Below are positions 35,913 through 44,809 of a stretch of 64,000 bases of DNA, one piece after another. The notes under the pieces were generated by a model. The model was not told the origin of the DNA. It saw nothing but the letters and a program-made list of their open reading frames with translations, and searched no databases. Location of the stretch: positions 1 through 64,000 of the forward strand of contig JAGOMA010000013.1 of NCBI GenBank assembly GCA_017993775.1, read 5' to 3'. Origin of the DNA: Chloroflexota bacterium (lineage in GTDB: Bacteria > Chloroflexota > Anaerolineae > Promineifilales > Promineifilaceae). Numbering within the stretch: position 1 is the first letter of the stretch; the number at the start of each line of letters is the position of its first letter. A program made the position numbers and the translations under genes.

Positions 35913-35973
35913 AGACCCTAAGGGTTTGAGACAGCGCACGGCCGAAAGACTCGCTACCAAACCCTTAGGGTCT
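35913..35973. repeat. CCCYAAGGG hairpin, copy 4 (perfect arms)
   Basis: AGACCCTAAGGGTTTG (35913-35928) and CAAACCCTTAGGGTCT (35958-35973) are perfect 16-bp arms in the spacer upstream of the hybrid kinase. The loop includes a near-match to the ACGGCCGT palindrome, and a full copy follows at 36034. Confidence 0.9.
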
Positions 35974-36163
35974 CGCTTCTTTCGTCAATCTTGCATCAGT
36001 CAGGGCATCTTCGTGCCTTAACATTGTAAGCAGACGGCCGTTCTTTGTCTAAACTTTGTTTTTACGGTCGGGCGGCTTCACCCCAACCCTATGATTTCTT
36101 CATCGCTTCTACACATCCGGGCATTAATATCAGGGCATTACTGGAAACAAATTGGAGGTTTTC

Positions 36164-37063
36164 ATGAACAAACAAATAACCTGGGTTACGGCCGTTGTGG
36201 CTATCGCCCTTTTAGTTTTACTCAGCGCTTGCGCTACCGATACATCTTCAACCGTTCCGCTGCCAGCGGAAAGCGGCATCAACACCGGCGACACGGCCGT
36301 CGCGCCCGCAGTGCAACCCGACGAGGCGGCTGTGGTGGTGGAATTAGAAGCCGTCAACGAACCACTCACAACCGATACGCTGGCGGCAGAAACGGCCGTT
36401 GCCCCCAACACAGCCCCAGTCGGTAATCTGGTCGAAAACAGCACACTGACGCTGACGGCCGTTACCAACTTGACGGCCGTAGAAATCGACGGCCTGCTGT
36501 ACATGCGTGAAGAAGAAAAACTGGCCCACGATGTCTACGTCGCTCTATATGAAATGTGGGGACTGCCCGTCTTTAGCAACATCGCCACCAGCGAGCAAAT
36601 GCACACCGAGTCCGTCCTGGCGCTGCTTAACCAGTACAATTTGGCTGATCCGGCCAGCAGTTTGGGCGTAGGCGAGTTTGCCAACCCGGCCCTGCAAGCG
36701 CTGTACAATCAGCTCATCACTCAGGGTAGCCAGTCGGCCATAGATGCCATCCTTGTCGGCGGTCTCATCGAAGAAACCGACATTCTGGACCTGGAAACAC
36801 ACCTGGCGGAAACAGCCCAGGCCGGTATCATCCAGGTGTATGAAAACTTATTGAGCGGCTCCGCCAACCACCTCAGTTCGTTTGCCTCGCAGTATACCCG
36901 GCAGACCGGAGCGGCTTACGAAGGGCAGGTTCTCTCAGCGGAAGAATTGGCCGCCCTGCTGCAAAACGCTCCCGGTAACGGCCAGGGTGGTCAGGGCCAA
37001 AATCGCGGCCAGGGCCAGGGAGGCCAGGGTCAAGGCCAGGGACGGGGAACCGGACAATCGTAG
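36164..37063 (+). CDS. DUF2202 lipoprotein with palindrome-rich linker
   Basis: A 299-residue lipoprotein: signal with lipobox LLSAC (Cys near residue 21), a linker of about 85 residues, and a ferritin-like DUF2202 domain (about 110-240: MREEEKLAHDVYVALYEMWG, then TSEQMHTESVLALLNQY). It ends in a Gly/Gln-rich tail built on G-Q-G-Q-G repeats. The Glu and His residues in those two helices are the likely metal ligands of the ferritin-like fold. GGAGG lies before the ATG at 36164. The linker is encoded around five ACGGCCGT palindromes within 293 bp. A terminator follows at 37095. The next gene also encodes a membrane-attached metal/haem protein. Confidence 0.87.
   Translation: MNKQITWVTAVVAIALLVLLSACATDTSSTVPLPAESGINTGDTAVAPAVQPDEAAVVVELEAVNEPLTTDTLAAETAVAPNTAPVGNLVENSTLTLTAVTNLTAVEIDGLLYMREEEKLAHDVYVALYEMWGLPVFSNIATSEQMHTESVLALLNQYNLADPASSLGVGEFANPALQALYNQLITQGSQSAIDAILVGGLIEETDILDLETHLAETAQAGIIQVYENLLSGSANHLSSFASQYTRQTGAAYEGQVLSAEELAALLQNAPGNGQGGQGQNRGQGQGGQGQGQGRGTGQS
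36188..36480. repeat. Local cluster of five ACGGCCGT palindromes
   Basis: Copies at 36188, 36293, 36392, 36455 and 36473, all in the same frame as T-A-V, encode the signal-proximal linker of the DUF2202 lipoprotein. It is the densest cluster I noticed. Confidence 0.9.
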
Positions 37064-37094
37064 TAAACAACCAGGTTTAAACCTGAGTCAGGCC

Positions 37095-37130
37095 AAGGCG
37101 GAGACGGATTACCAGTCTCCGCCTTCTTTT
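37095..37130 (+). terminator. Rho-independent terminator
   Basis: AAGGCGGAGAC (37095-37105) pairs with GTCTCCGCCTT (37115-37125) around a nine-base loop and is followed by CTTTT, about 30 bp after the DUF2202 gene. Confidence 0.85.
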
Positions 37131-37318
37131 GTTGGAATTTAAGGTGAATTTAAGGCAATTTAGGCTATATTTAAATCTCCACATTCCCAACCCGGTTATG
37201 ATTCGCAGGTTGCCAGCAGTGCTGGCGCAAGACACGTTGCGGCGCTATTGCGCGCCGTCAAAACCATTTGATGTTGGTTTCTGCCTCAAGCCAACATCGC
37301 CACAGGAGAAAATCATTT

Positions 37319-37804
37319 ATGAAACGCATCGCTCTCATAGTTTTAGGCGTCCTTGTTGGTGGATTCTTGCTCATACAGCTGGTACCGTACGGCCGTAATC
37401 ACGACAACCCACCCGTTGTTCAGGAACCCAACTGGGACAGCCCGGAAACCCGCGCTCTGGCGGAACGCGCCTGTTTCGCCTGCCACAGCAACGAAACCGT
37501 CTGGCCCTGGTACAGCAACATCGCCCCTGTGTCCTGGCTTACGCAGCACGATACTGAAGAAGGCCGCCAGATTCTTAATTTCTCGGAATGGGGCGTAAAC
37601 GGCCGTCGGCAAGAAGCCGACGAAATCGGCGAAGCGATTCAAGAAGGGAGTATGCCCATGCCGATGTTCCTGATCACTCATCCGGAAGCCCGCCTGACCG
37701 ACGCCGAAAAACAAGCCCTGATCCGCGGGTTGGCCGCGACGACCGGCAGCAGCTTCAGCGGCGAATCGGGCGAATCGGGCGAATCTGATCACGATAACGA
37801 TTAA
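37319..37804 (+). CDS. Membrane-anchored haem-binding domain protein
   Basis: A 161-residue protein with one N-terminal helix (about 3-24) and a haem-binding domain of the short cytochrome type. RACFACHSNETVWPWYSNIAPVSW-like residues include the CxxCH motif at about 58-62, followed by a methionine-rich stretch SMPMPMFLITHPEARLTDAEKQ that may hold the distal ligand. This matches the Haem_bd family, usually found outside the cytoplasm. AGGAG precedes the ATG at 37319. Its tail is a short G-E-S repeat. It may act with the ferritin-like lipoprotein upstream, but a terminator separates the two. Confidence 0.85.
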   Translation: MKRIALIVLGVLVGGFLLIQLVPYGRNHDNPPVVQEPNWDSPETRALAERACFACHSNETVWPWYSNIAPVSWLTQHDTEEGRQILNFSEWGVNGRRQEADEIGEAIQEGSMPMPMFLITHPEARLTDAEKQALIRGLAATTGSSFSGESGESGESDHDND

Positions 37805-37834
37805 CGCCTCTTTCGGACCTCGTTCTCACGCCAC

Positions 37835-38022
37835 CCTGCCAGGGAGCAGCCTGGCAGGTCTTCCTCTCCTTTTTATTGCATATCCCGCTCCGGCTCGTTA
37901 CAATGCCCTTATACAGTACTGGACAATGGCGATTTGCATCCCTGTGGACCCTTAGTAATCGTTTAAAAAAATCAAACGGTCCGGATTGAACCAATCTTTA
38001 GAGATTGGACCAATCTCGCCGA
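37835..38022. repeat. Two spacer hairpins before the subtilase gene
   Basis: CCTGCCAGG (37835-37843) and CCTGGCAGG (37850-37858) form one stem. Further on, GATTGAACCAATCTTTAGAG and GATTGGACCAATCTC (about 37984-38019) make a second, related to tracts near 21750 and 62055. These are the only structures in the 321-bp gap. Confidence 0.7.
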
Positions 38023-38125
38023 GTTAATGATCAGCGGTTAGTTAGGATTTTCAGATTTTTGCCCATTCCAGTGCATACATTCTCAGAACAATTTACCACC
38101 ACAGAAAAAAGAGGGGAACACGTTC

Positions 38126-40417
38126 ATGCAGCAAAAACAACCGGTGTGGCAGATAACGGCCGTTCTATTCTGGTCATTCATTGTTTTGCTTATTGTGGTT
38201 TCTGGTTCGCAGCCCACGCGCGCCGCCGCCTGGGAAGACAAAGTCGATCCCTGGGTCTTAGAAACCGCCAACACACAGTCCCAAACTGAATTCCTGGTTT
38301 ACCTGACCACACAGGCAGACCTGACAGCGGCCAATGCTCTGGCCACAAAAGCGGCAAAAGGGCAGTGGGTGTACGAACAGCTCACGGCCGTTGCCCAACA
38401 AACGCAGCCCGACCTCCTCAAAACCCTGGACGCCGCCGGGGTAACCTACCAATCCTTCTGGGTCGCCAATATGGTTTGGGTGCGCGGCGACGCCGCCCTG
38501 ATCGAAAATCTGGCCCGCCGCCCGGATGTCGCGCATCTCTACGCCAACCCCGCCGTGCGCGGTCTGGACCCCATGCCCCTCACACTGGAAGACCTAAAAG
38601 CCATCGACGGCATCGAGTGGAACATCAACAAAGTTGGCGCGCCATCCGTTTGGGCGGCCGGCTACACCGGCCATACCATCGTCATCGGCGGCCAAGACAC
38701 CGGCTACGATTGGACCCATCCCGCCCTTAAAAACCATTATCGCGGCTGGAGCGGCTCTGTGGCCAACCACAACTACAACTGGCACGACGCCATCCACACC
38801 ACCGGCAGCAGCTGCGGCGCAGACTCGCCCTTCCCCTGTGACGACCATTATCATGGCACGCACACCATGGGCACAATGGTCGGCGACGATGGCGGCGTCA
38901 ACCAGATTGGCATGGCTCCCGGCGCCAAGTGGATTGGCTGCCGCAACATGAATTCCGGCGTGGGCACACCGACCACCTATGCCGAATGTTATCAATGGTT
39001 CATCGCCCCCACCAATCTAAACAACCAATACCCCGACCCGAGCAAAGCGCCCGACGTGATCAACAATTCCTGGGGCTGCCCGGTGGATGAGGGCTGCACG
39101 GACCCCAACGTGCTGCTGACGGTGGTCAACAACGTGCGCGCCGCCGGCATTGTTACGGTGCATTCAGCCGGTAATGAAGGGTCGGCTTGCAGTTCCGTCC
39201 AAACTCCGGCGGCAATTTACGACGCTTCCTTCACGGTTGGCTCAACCGACAGCAACGACAACATCGCCGGTTCCAGCAGCCGTGGGCCGGTGACGGTGGA
39301 TGGCAGCGGTCGGCCCAAACCAGACATTTCGGCGCCAGGGGTGAGTGTGCGATCCAGCATTCCCGGCGGAACCTACACCTATCTGAGCGGCACGAGCATG
39401 GCCGGGCCGCACGTGGCCGGGCTGGTGGCTTTGTTGTTGTCGGCGCGGCCAGATTTGGCCGGACAGGTGGATGAGATCGAGACGATTATTACCAGCACGG
39501 CCGTTCCGCGCACCACCACCCAAACCTGCGGCGGCGTAGCCGGCAGCCAAATCCCCAACAACACCTACGGTTGGGGGCGCATTGATGCCCTGGCGGCGGT
39601 GGAATTTGCCCTGGAGCCACAGCTTCACCTGACCAAAGCGGCGTCGGACACGGCCGTTTCCCCCGGCGACCTGCTCACCTACACCCTGTCCATCAGCCAA
39701 ACCAACGGCGTCAGCCCCCTGACCAACCTCATCCTCACAGACACGCTACCGGTTGGCACAACATTTATCACGGCGACGCTGCCCTTTACCCAAACCGGAC
39801 CCACCATCACCTGGAACCGGGCCGGCCTGGCTGAAGGGGATGTGTGGCAGGCGGCGTTAGTGGTGCTAGTTCCATCGGACAGCACGGAAACTTCTGTGGA
39901 AAATGTGTATTATGGCGTGGCAGCGGCTGGGGCCACGGCCGTTACCGGCCCCATTGTCAGCGTCACCATCGAACAACCAACCGCCCAATTACACCTGCAA
40001 AAGCATGTATCTGAAGCCATTATCGAACCGGGCGAAACCCTAACCTACAGCCTCAGCCTTACCCAGAGCAGCACCCTGCCGCCCTCGCCATTACCCGGCC
40101 CGCCAACGGCCGTCAGCAACCTTGTCCTGACCGATACGCTGCCAGTCGGCACAACATTTATCACGGCCACGCTGCCCTTCACCCAAACTGGCGATGTCTT
40201 CACCTGGAATCGGGGCAGCCTGGCGACAGGCGATGTCTGGCAGGTGGAACTGGTGGTGGAAGTGCCGCTAGACACGACGCATTCGGCCGTGCAAAACACA
40301 ACCTATGGCGCGTGGGGAGTAGGGGCAACGGCCGTGACCGGCCCGCCCATCATCACCCTCATTCGGCCACAATTCAACCTGTATTTCCCGCGAATCGCCG
40401 CGAATCCGGCTGATTAA
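38126..40417 (+). CDS. Secreted subtilisin-like serine protease with two DUF11 domains
   Basis: A 763-residue exported S8-family protease. It has a signal peptide (about 10-32), an inhibitor-like propeptide (about 45-140), and a catalytic domain with D191 (GGQDTGYDW), H243 (YHGTHTMGT) and S424 (SGTSMAGPHVAG). NNSWG and SAGNEG form the oxyanion region. The C-terminal part (about 490-755) holds two DUF11/conserved-repeat domains. Each has the near-identical stretch LPVGTTFITATLPFTQTG, so they arose by duplication. No sortase or transmembrane anchor is visible. A GAGGGG site precedes the ATG. The natural substrate is unknown. Confidence 0.92.
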   Translation: MQQKQPVWQITAVLFWSFIVLLIVVSGSQPTRAAAWEDKVDPWVLETANTQSQTEFLVYLTTQADLTAANALATKAAKGQWVYEQLTAVAQQTQPDLLKTLDAAGVTYQSFWVANMVWVRGDAALIENLARRPDVAHLYANPAVRGLDPMPLTLEDLKAIDGIEWNINKVGAPSVWAAGYTGHTIVIGGQDTGYDWTHPALKNHYRGWSGSVANHNYNWHDAIHTTGSSCGADSPFPCDDHYHGTHTMGTMVGDDGGVNQIGMAPGAKWIGCRNMNSGVGTPTTYAECYQWFIAPTNLNNQYPDPSKAPDVINNSWGCPVDEGCTDPNVLLTVVNNVRAAGIVTVHSAGNEGSACSSVQTPAAIYDASFTVGSTDSNDNIAGSSSRGPVTVDGSGRPKPDISAPGVSVRSSIPGGTYTYLSGTSMAGPHVAGLVALLLSARPDLAGQVDEIETIITSTAVPRTTTQTCGGVAGSQIPNNTYGWGRIDALAAVEFALEPQLHLTKAASDTAVSPGDLLTYTLSISQTNGVSPLTNLILTDTLPVGTTFITATLPFTQTGPTITWNRAGLAEGDVWQAALVVLVPSDSTETSVENVYYGVAAAGATAVTGPIVSVTIEQPTAQLHLQKHVSEAIIEPGETLTYSLSLTQSSTLPPSPLPGPPTAVSNLVLTDTLPVGTTFITATLPFTQTGDVFTWNRGSLATGDVWQVELVVEVPLDTTHSAVQNTTYGAWGVGATAVTGPPIITLIRPQFNLYFPRIAANPAD

Positions 40418-40514
40418 AGGATCAGCACCACAGCGACCGGGAATTGCCAACTGAATTTGCCCCTCAATTCCACCGTCGCAGAAAAGGGAGACTTCATCAG
40501 TGGGACACACCACC

Positions 40515-40600
40515 ACAAATGAAAATCCGCAGATTTCGCCGATGACGCCGATTTTGCTCCGTGTTTATCCGCGTTCATCCGTGTCCTATTTTCAAGGGAG
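40515..40600. repeat. Spacer tract related to CGCGGATAAACACGGA
   Basis: AAATCCGCAGATTTCGCCG, then TCCGTGTTTATCCGCGTTCATCCGTG: a member of the same family as 27764 and 50898. It ends just before the ribosome site of the next gene. Confidence 0.65.
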
Positions 40601-40606
40601 GAAATC

Positions 40607-41503
40607 ATGAAACGTGCAGTCAGCGTCAGCTTAGGCAGTTCTGAGCGCGACAAACAAGTGGAAATCGAGCTGTTCGGTGAAAAAGTAATCATCGAACGGC
40701 AAGGCACAGATGGCGATGTAGACAAAGCCATCGCCCGCTTTACGGAATTAGACGGCCAGGTTGATGCCTTTGGCGTGGGCGGCATCGACCTCTGGGTGCA
40801 AATGGGCGACAAGCGCTACCCCATTCACGATGCCCAAAAATTGGTCAAAAATGTACACCAGACGCCCGTAGTTGATGGCAGCGGCCTGAAAAATACCCTT
40901 GAGCGCATGGTCGTGCAAACGTTGATCGATGAATTAGGGCCGCAAATGGCCAACGGCCGTGTCCTCATCACCGTCGGCGTAGACCGGTATGGCATGACGC
41001 TGGCCTTCTTTGAAAACAATTACGAAGTGGTTTGCGGCGACCTGATGTTTGCTCTGGGCATTGGCATTCCCGTGCGCTCGCTCAAGCAGCTGCACCTGTT
41101 AGCCAAATTCCTGGTTCCCATCGCCACCCGCCTGCCGCTGAAAATGCTCTACCCCACCGGCGAAAAACAAGACGAAATCATCCCCAAATTTACCAAATAT
41201 TACGAATGGGCAACGGTCATCGCCGGCGACTGCCACTACATCCGGCGGCACATGCCGGCCAATTTGCAAGACAAGATCATCGTCACCAATACGACCACCA
41301 TGAAGGATATGGATTTGTTCCGCGAACGGGGCGTGACCCATGTGATCACCACCACGCCCCAGTTGGACGGCCGTTCCTTTGGCACCAACATGATGGAAGC
41401 CGCGTTAACGGCCGTAGCCGACAAAAAACGCCCGCTCTCCCATGCCGAACTCAGCGACATGCTCCGCCAACTCAACATGAAACCATCCATCCACAAATTA
41501 TGA
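40607..41503 (+). CDS. Quinate-5-dehydrogenase-like protein of uncertain function
   Basis: A 298-residue cytoplasmic protein. Its opening, MKRAVSVSLGSSERDKQVEI, and the stretches FGVGGIDLWVQMGDKRYPI and PVVDGSGLKNTLERMVVQ match proteins that databases often label quinate 5-dehydrogenase, though the basis for that label is not clear to me. A cofactor motif is not evident. The ribosome site AGGGAGGAAATC is strong. It is followed 52 bp later by a nucleotidyltransferase and then a PAP2 phosphatase, both in the same direction, so a role in modifying or activating a small polar metabolite or a lipid head group is possible but unproven. Confidence 0.55.
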   Translation: MKRAVSVSLGSSERDKQVEIELFGEKVIIERQGTDGDVDKAIARFTELDGQVDAFGVGGIDLWVQMGDKRYPIHDAQKLVKNVHQTPVVDGSGLKNTLERMVVQTLIDELGPQMANGRVLITVGVDRYGMTLAFFENNYEVVCGDLMFALGIGIPVRSLKQLHLLAKFLVPIATRLPLKMLYPTGEKQDEIIPKFTKYYEWATVIAGDCHYIRRHMPANLQDKIIVTNTTTMKDMDLFRERGVTHVITTTPQLDGRSFGTNMMEAALTAVADKKRPLSHAELSDMLRQLNMKPSIHKL

Positions 41504-41555
41504 GTCTGCACCCAAACAAACCAACACCCCAGCAGACAACAGGAGGAAAATCCTA

Positions 41556-42329
41556 ATGGACTGTATCATCATCGCGGGTGGGCTGGCCACCCCGGAAGAA
41601 CCGATGTACGCCCTCACTCAGGGCAAACCCAAAGCGCTTTTAACCATGGGCAACCGCACCATGCTAGAGCGCGTCGTCGATGCCGTGCAAGGCTCGCAGT
41701 ACGTAGATGAAGTTGTCGTGGTAGGCTTAGGCAGCGATATGGGCATGACCTTTCAGCGCCCGGTCAACCACCTGCCCGATCATGGCAGCCTGGTAGCCAA
41801 TATCGTCGCCGGCGTCAATTGGGTACGCGAACGCGACCCCAACGTCAAAATTGTCTTGGGCGCTTCCGCCGACGTGCCGCTGATAACCAGCCAGATGGTC
41901 GACACCTTGATCGATATGTGCCGTCCATTCGACGCGGGCATTTATTACACCTATGCCAGCCGCGAAACCATGGAAAAACGCTTTCCTCATTCCAACCGCA
42001 CCTTTGTTAAACTGAAGGGCATAGAAATTGCCGGCGGCGACCTGGGAATGCTGGACCCGGCCATCCTCACCAACAATGAAGAACTGTTCACCGCCCTTTC
42101 CAATGCCCGCAAACACGCCTGGAAAATTGCGCGCGTTGTCGGCATTGGCCTGCTGCTAAAATTCTTGTTCCGCCGCCTGGGACCAAAGGAAATTGAAGCC
42201 GAAGGCCGCCGCGTATTGGGCATGCCGCTGAAAACCATCAACCTGCCCTACGCGGAGATGGCGATGGATGCCGACAAACCCCACCAGGTAGAAATGCTGC
42301 GCGCCGAGTTGGAGCAATTAAGTCGGTAA
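41556..42329 (+). CDS. MobA-like nucleotidyltransferase
   Basis: A 257-residue NTP-transferase of the GT-A fold. The nucleotide-binding opening is IIAGGLATPEEPMYALTQGKPKALLTMG (residues 4-31), with the conserved glycines and GKPKALL typical of sugar- or molybdopterin-type transferases. A metal-binding aspartate in ASADVPLI lies at about residue 110, matching the D-x-P pattern. The likely reaction is transfer of a nucleotide to a phosphorylated acceptor; neither is identified. AGGAGG precedes the ATG. It is sandwiched between the quinate-dehydrogenase-like gene and a PAP2 gene. Confidence 0.85.
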   Translation: MDCIIIAGGLATPEEPMYALTQGKPKALLTMGNRTMLERVVDAVQGSQYVDEVVVVGLGSDMGMTFQRPVNHLPDHGSLVANIVAGVNWVRERDPNVKIVLGASADVPLITSQMVDTLIDMCRPFDAGIYYTYASRETMEKRFPHSNRTFVKLKGIEIAGGDLGMLDPAILTNNEELFTALSNARKHAWKIARVVGIGLLLKFLFRRLGPKEIEAEGRRVLGMPLKTINLPYAEMAMDADKPHQVEMLRAELEQLSR

Positions 42330-42370
42330 CGTATGGTGGCCACGCAGCACGCGCCACATTCACACTTTGC

Positions 42371-42859
42371 ATGAACTTCACTGCCTTGCTTGATCGTGAC
42401 AAAGCCTGGTCGCAGCGGTTAGCCGACCGGGTGGCGGGCCGATTTAGCCACAAGCTGGCCTGGCTGCTGGCGCGTTCCGGCGACAGTTGGTTGTGGGCGT
42501 TGATTATTATTTGGTTGGTGTGGCGCTGGCAGCCTGTGGGCTGGGTTTTGTTGTGGGTGGTGGTGGTCACGGCCGTTATCGTGGCCATCAGCAAAGGTAT
42601 TTTTCAGCGCAGACGGCCGTCTGGCCCTGGCCGCGCCCTCTCCACCGACAAATACTCTTTCCCGTCTGGTCATGCCGCCCGCGCCGCAGCCGTCGCCCTG
42701 ACGCTGTCTTTTGCCCTGCCCATTTGGACGCCGGTGTGGCTGGTTTGGGCCACGGCCGTTTCCCTCGCCCGCGTCGCCCTTTCCCGCCACTACCTATCCG
42801 ACATCTGCGCCGGTTGGCTCGTCGGCTTGCCGACAGCCCTGCTAATTAATCTGCTGTAG
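42371..42859 (+). CDS. PAP2-family phosphatase
   Basis: A 162-residue membrane phosphatase of the PAP2 superfamily. The three signature blocks are present: KGIFQRRRPSGPGR (motif 1), YSFPSGHAARAAA (motif 2, with the catalytic histidine) and SRHYLSDICAGWLVG (motif 3, nucleophile histidine), with four to five helices around them. Such enzymes remove phosphate from lipid phosphates or undecaprenyl diphosphate. No good ribosome site precedes the ATG. It lies 41 bp after the nucleotidyltransferase, so a shared pathway is plausible. Confidence 0.92.
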   Translation: MNFTALLDRDKAWSQRLADRVAGRFSHKLAWLLARSGDSWLWALIIIWLVWRWQPVGWVLLWVVVVTAVIVAISKGIFQRRRPSGPGRALSTDKYSFPSGHAARAAAVALTLSFALPIWTPVWLVWATAVSLARVALSRHYLSDICAGWLVGLPTALLINLL

Positions 42860-42925
42860 CAACAACATCTTATCAGTGATGGCTAGACGTCCCTTTAGAG
42901 TCAATCTTTTCCTACGAGGTCTCTT

Positions 42926-43939
42926 ATGAACCCCAATTACATCGCCATCGAAGGCGTTATCGGCGTGGGCAAAACCACCCTGGCCCGCCTGCTCCAGCCC
43001 CGCTTTGCCGCCTCCATTCTGCTGGAAGTTTTCGAGGAAAACCCGTTCCTGGCCGAATTTTACGGCGACCGCGAGCGCTACGCCTTCCAAACCCAACTTT
43101 TTTTCTTGCTCAGTCGCTATCATCAACAGCGCCTGGCCGTGCCTGAAGCGCTGCACCGTGGCATGCTCATTTCCGACTACACGTTTGCCAAGGATGAATT
43201 GTTTGCCTGGCTAAACCTGAAGGACGACGAGCTGGCGATGTACGGCCGTGTCCATGCCGCCCTCGGTGAAAAAATCCCTAAACCCGGCCTCATCGTCTAC
43301 CTGCACGCCGACCATGATCTGCTGATGCGCCGCATCACCCTGCGCGACCGTCCTTACGAGCGCAACATGGACCCCAACTACATCCGCGAACTAACCTCGG
43401 CCTACGAAGCGTGGCTTTCTAATCTGCAAGACATCCCCGTACTCACCATCGACACCAACAACCTGGATTTCCTGGCCCGCGACGAAGACCTGAACCACGT
43501 CGAAACCATTATCCGCGCCGCCCTGGCACAGCAGCCTGCCCCTTCGCCCGACAGCGAAGCGCGGCAAACCCTGCTCAACGGCGGCGGGCTGCCAGCTTAT
43601 CAGCAGTTTCACCGCCAATTGGACGCCAGCAAAAACTTCGACCCTGACCTGTTCTTTAATTATATTTTGCTGATGGAGGAAACGGGCGAAATTGCCAGCG
43701 AACTGGTGAAGGTGTGGGGTGACAGCCGGCGGTTGGGGGAAGACGGCCGTTCCGCCGCCGAAGCCCACCAGGAAGCCCTCAACCGCCATCGCGCCAACCT
43801 GCGCGGCGAGTTGGCCGACCTGCTGGCCTACACGCTCAAACTCGCCAACTACGCCGGCATCGACCTGGAACAGGCTTATCTGGAAAAAATGAAACAAAAC
43901 ATCGGCCGCCAATGGCCCCAGGAACGGACCCTGCCGTAA
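42926..43939 (+). CDS. Deoxynucleoside kinase fused to a MazG-like domain
   Basis: A 337-residue fusion. Residues 1-200 are a deoxyadenosine/deoxycytidine-type kinase: P-loop EGVIGVGKTT (9-18), DRERY- and D-E-L-type catalytic residues, and the LID-like RRITLRDRPYER region. Residues 215-335 are a MazG-like nucleotide pyrophosphohydrolase domain with MEETGEIASELVKVWGD and ELADLLAYTLKLA, the paired acidic metal-binding helices. Such a fusion would couple nucleoside salvage to removal of surplus or damaged nucleoside triphosphates. ACGAGGT precedes the ATG. The frame is continuous with no sign of a shift. Confidence 0.82.
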   Translation: MNPNYIAIEGVIGVGKTTLARLLQPRFAASILLEVFEENPFLAEFYGDRERYAFQTQLFFLLSRYHQQRLAVPEALHRGMLISDYTFAKDELFAWLNLKDDELAMYGRVHAALGEKIPKPGLIVYLHADHDLLMRRITLRDRPYERNMDPNYIRELTSAYEAWLSNLQDIPVLTIDTNNLDFLARDEDLNHVETIIRAALAQQPAPSPDSEARQTLLNGGGLPAYQQFHRQLDASKNFDPDLFFNYILLMEETGEIASELVKVWGDSRRLGEDGRSAAEAHQEALNRHRANLRGELADLLAYTLKLANYAGIDLEQAYLEKMKQNIGRQWPQERTLP

Positions 43940-44140
43940 GCCTGTGCAAGTGTTCGGGTTGCGAAGGCCGTTAGATGGCGGCCCTGACCAAAGATATTTT
44001 GTGCGATAACGCCTGACGATTGGCAAATACCAGATTGAAAAGGGTGCAACTAGACACGGCCGTTGGTGTTCTCACTAGAGATATGGCCAGACTTCGGCCC
44101 GATTAAGCACCATTAATTGTTGAGATAAGGAGAAAATCGA

Positions 44141-44791
44141 ATGACGTTTGAATTGCTGTGCGCCACCATCATTGCTTTATTATTTGGTACGATGATTTGT
44201 TTTGGCGGTTATCGCCTGTTTCTGGCGCTTCTACCGATTTGGGGATTCTTTTTCGGCTTCGGCCTGGGCGCGCAGAGCGTCCAACTCTTGTTTGGTCAGG
44301 GATTTTTGTCCACCGTAACCGGTTGGGTGGTCGGATTTGTTGTAGCCATCCTGTTCTCTGTTTTGTCTTATTTGTTTTATGCGTGGGCCGTGGCCATTAT
44401 CGCCGGATCGCTGGGGTATGGTCTGGGCATTGCCCTGATCGGCGTGTTCAGCGCCAACCTGACGCTGATTAGCTGGTTCGTGGGCATGATCATGGCGGCT
44501 GTGTTTATCATTATCACCTTCCGCTTCGCGCTGGCGAAGTATATGATCATTGTGGCCACGGCCGTTGGCGGAGCCGCCGCTACCATTGCCACCCTGGTCA
44601 TCGGTGTCGATAACGTGCAGCTCCTGCGCCTGGCCGAAAATCCCGCCAAAGTCATGGCCACCGGCTCCTTTATCTGGACGCTGTTGTTTTTGTTGATGGC
44701 CGGGGCCGGCATTGCCATGCAAGTCGCCGTTAATCGCGTGTATGAAATTGAAGCCTACAATCGTTGGGCAGAAATTCAAGCCCAGGCCTGA
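44141..44791 (+). CDS. DUF4203-like multi-helix membrane protein
   Basis: A 216-residue membrane protein with seven predicted hydrophobic segments and little else. The glycine-rich GGYRLFLALLPIWGFFFGFGLG near residues 23-44 resembles DUF4203/TMEM198-like proteins. Function is unknown. AAGGAG precedes the ATG. Upstream, an ACGGCCGT palindrome (44056) lies in the spacer. A hairpin and a bidirectional terminator follow the gene. Confidence 0.7.
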   Translation: MTFELLCATIIALLFGTMICFGGYRLFLALLPIWGFFFGFGLGAQSVQLLFGQGFLSTVTGWVVGFVVAILFSVLSYLFYAWAVAIIAGSLGYGLGIALIGVFSANLTLISWFVGMIMAAVFIIITFRFALAKYMIIVATAVGGAAATIATLVIGVDNVQLLRLAENPAKVMATGSFIWTLLFLLMAGAGIAMQVAVNRVYEIEAYNRWAEIQAQA

Positions 44792-44809
44792 TCGCTTTCC
44801 TGAAAAGGA

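Noticed and set aside
37129..37318. Possible small gene between the DUF2202 terminator and the haem-binding protein
   Set aside because: The open frames there lack a ribosome site and any recognisable composition; the region reads as a leader.
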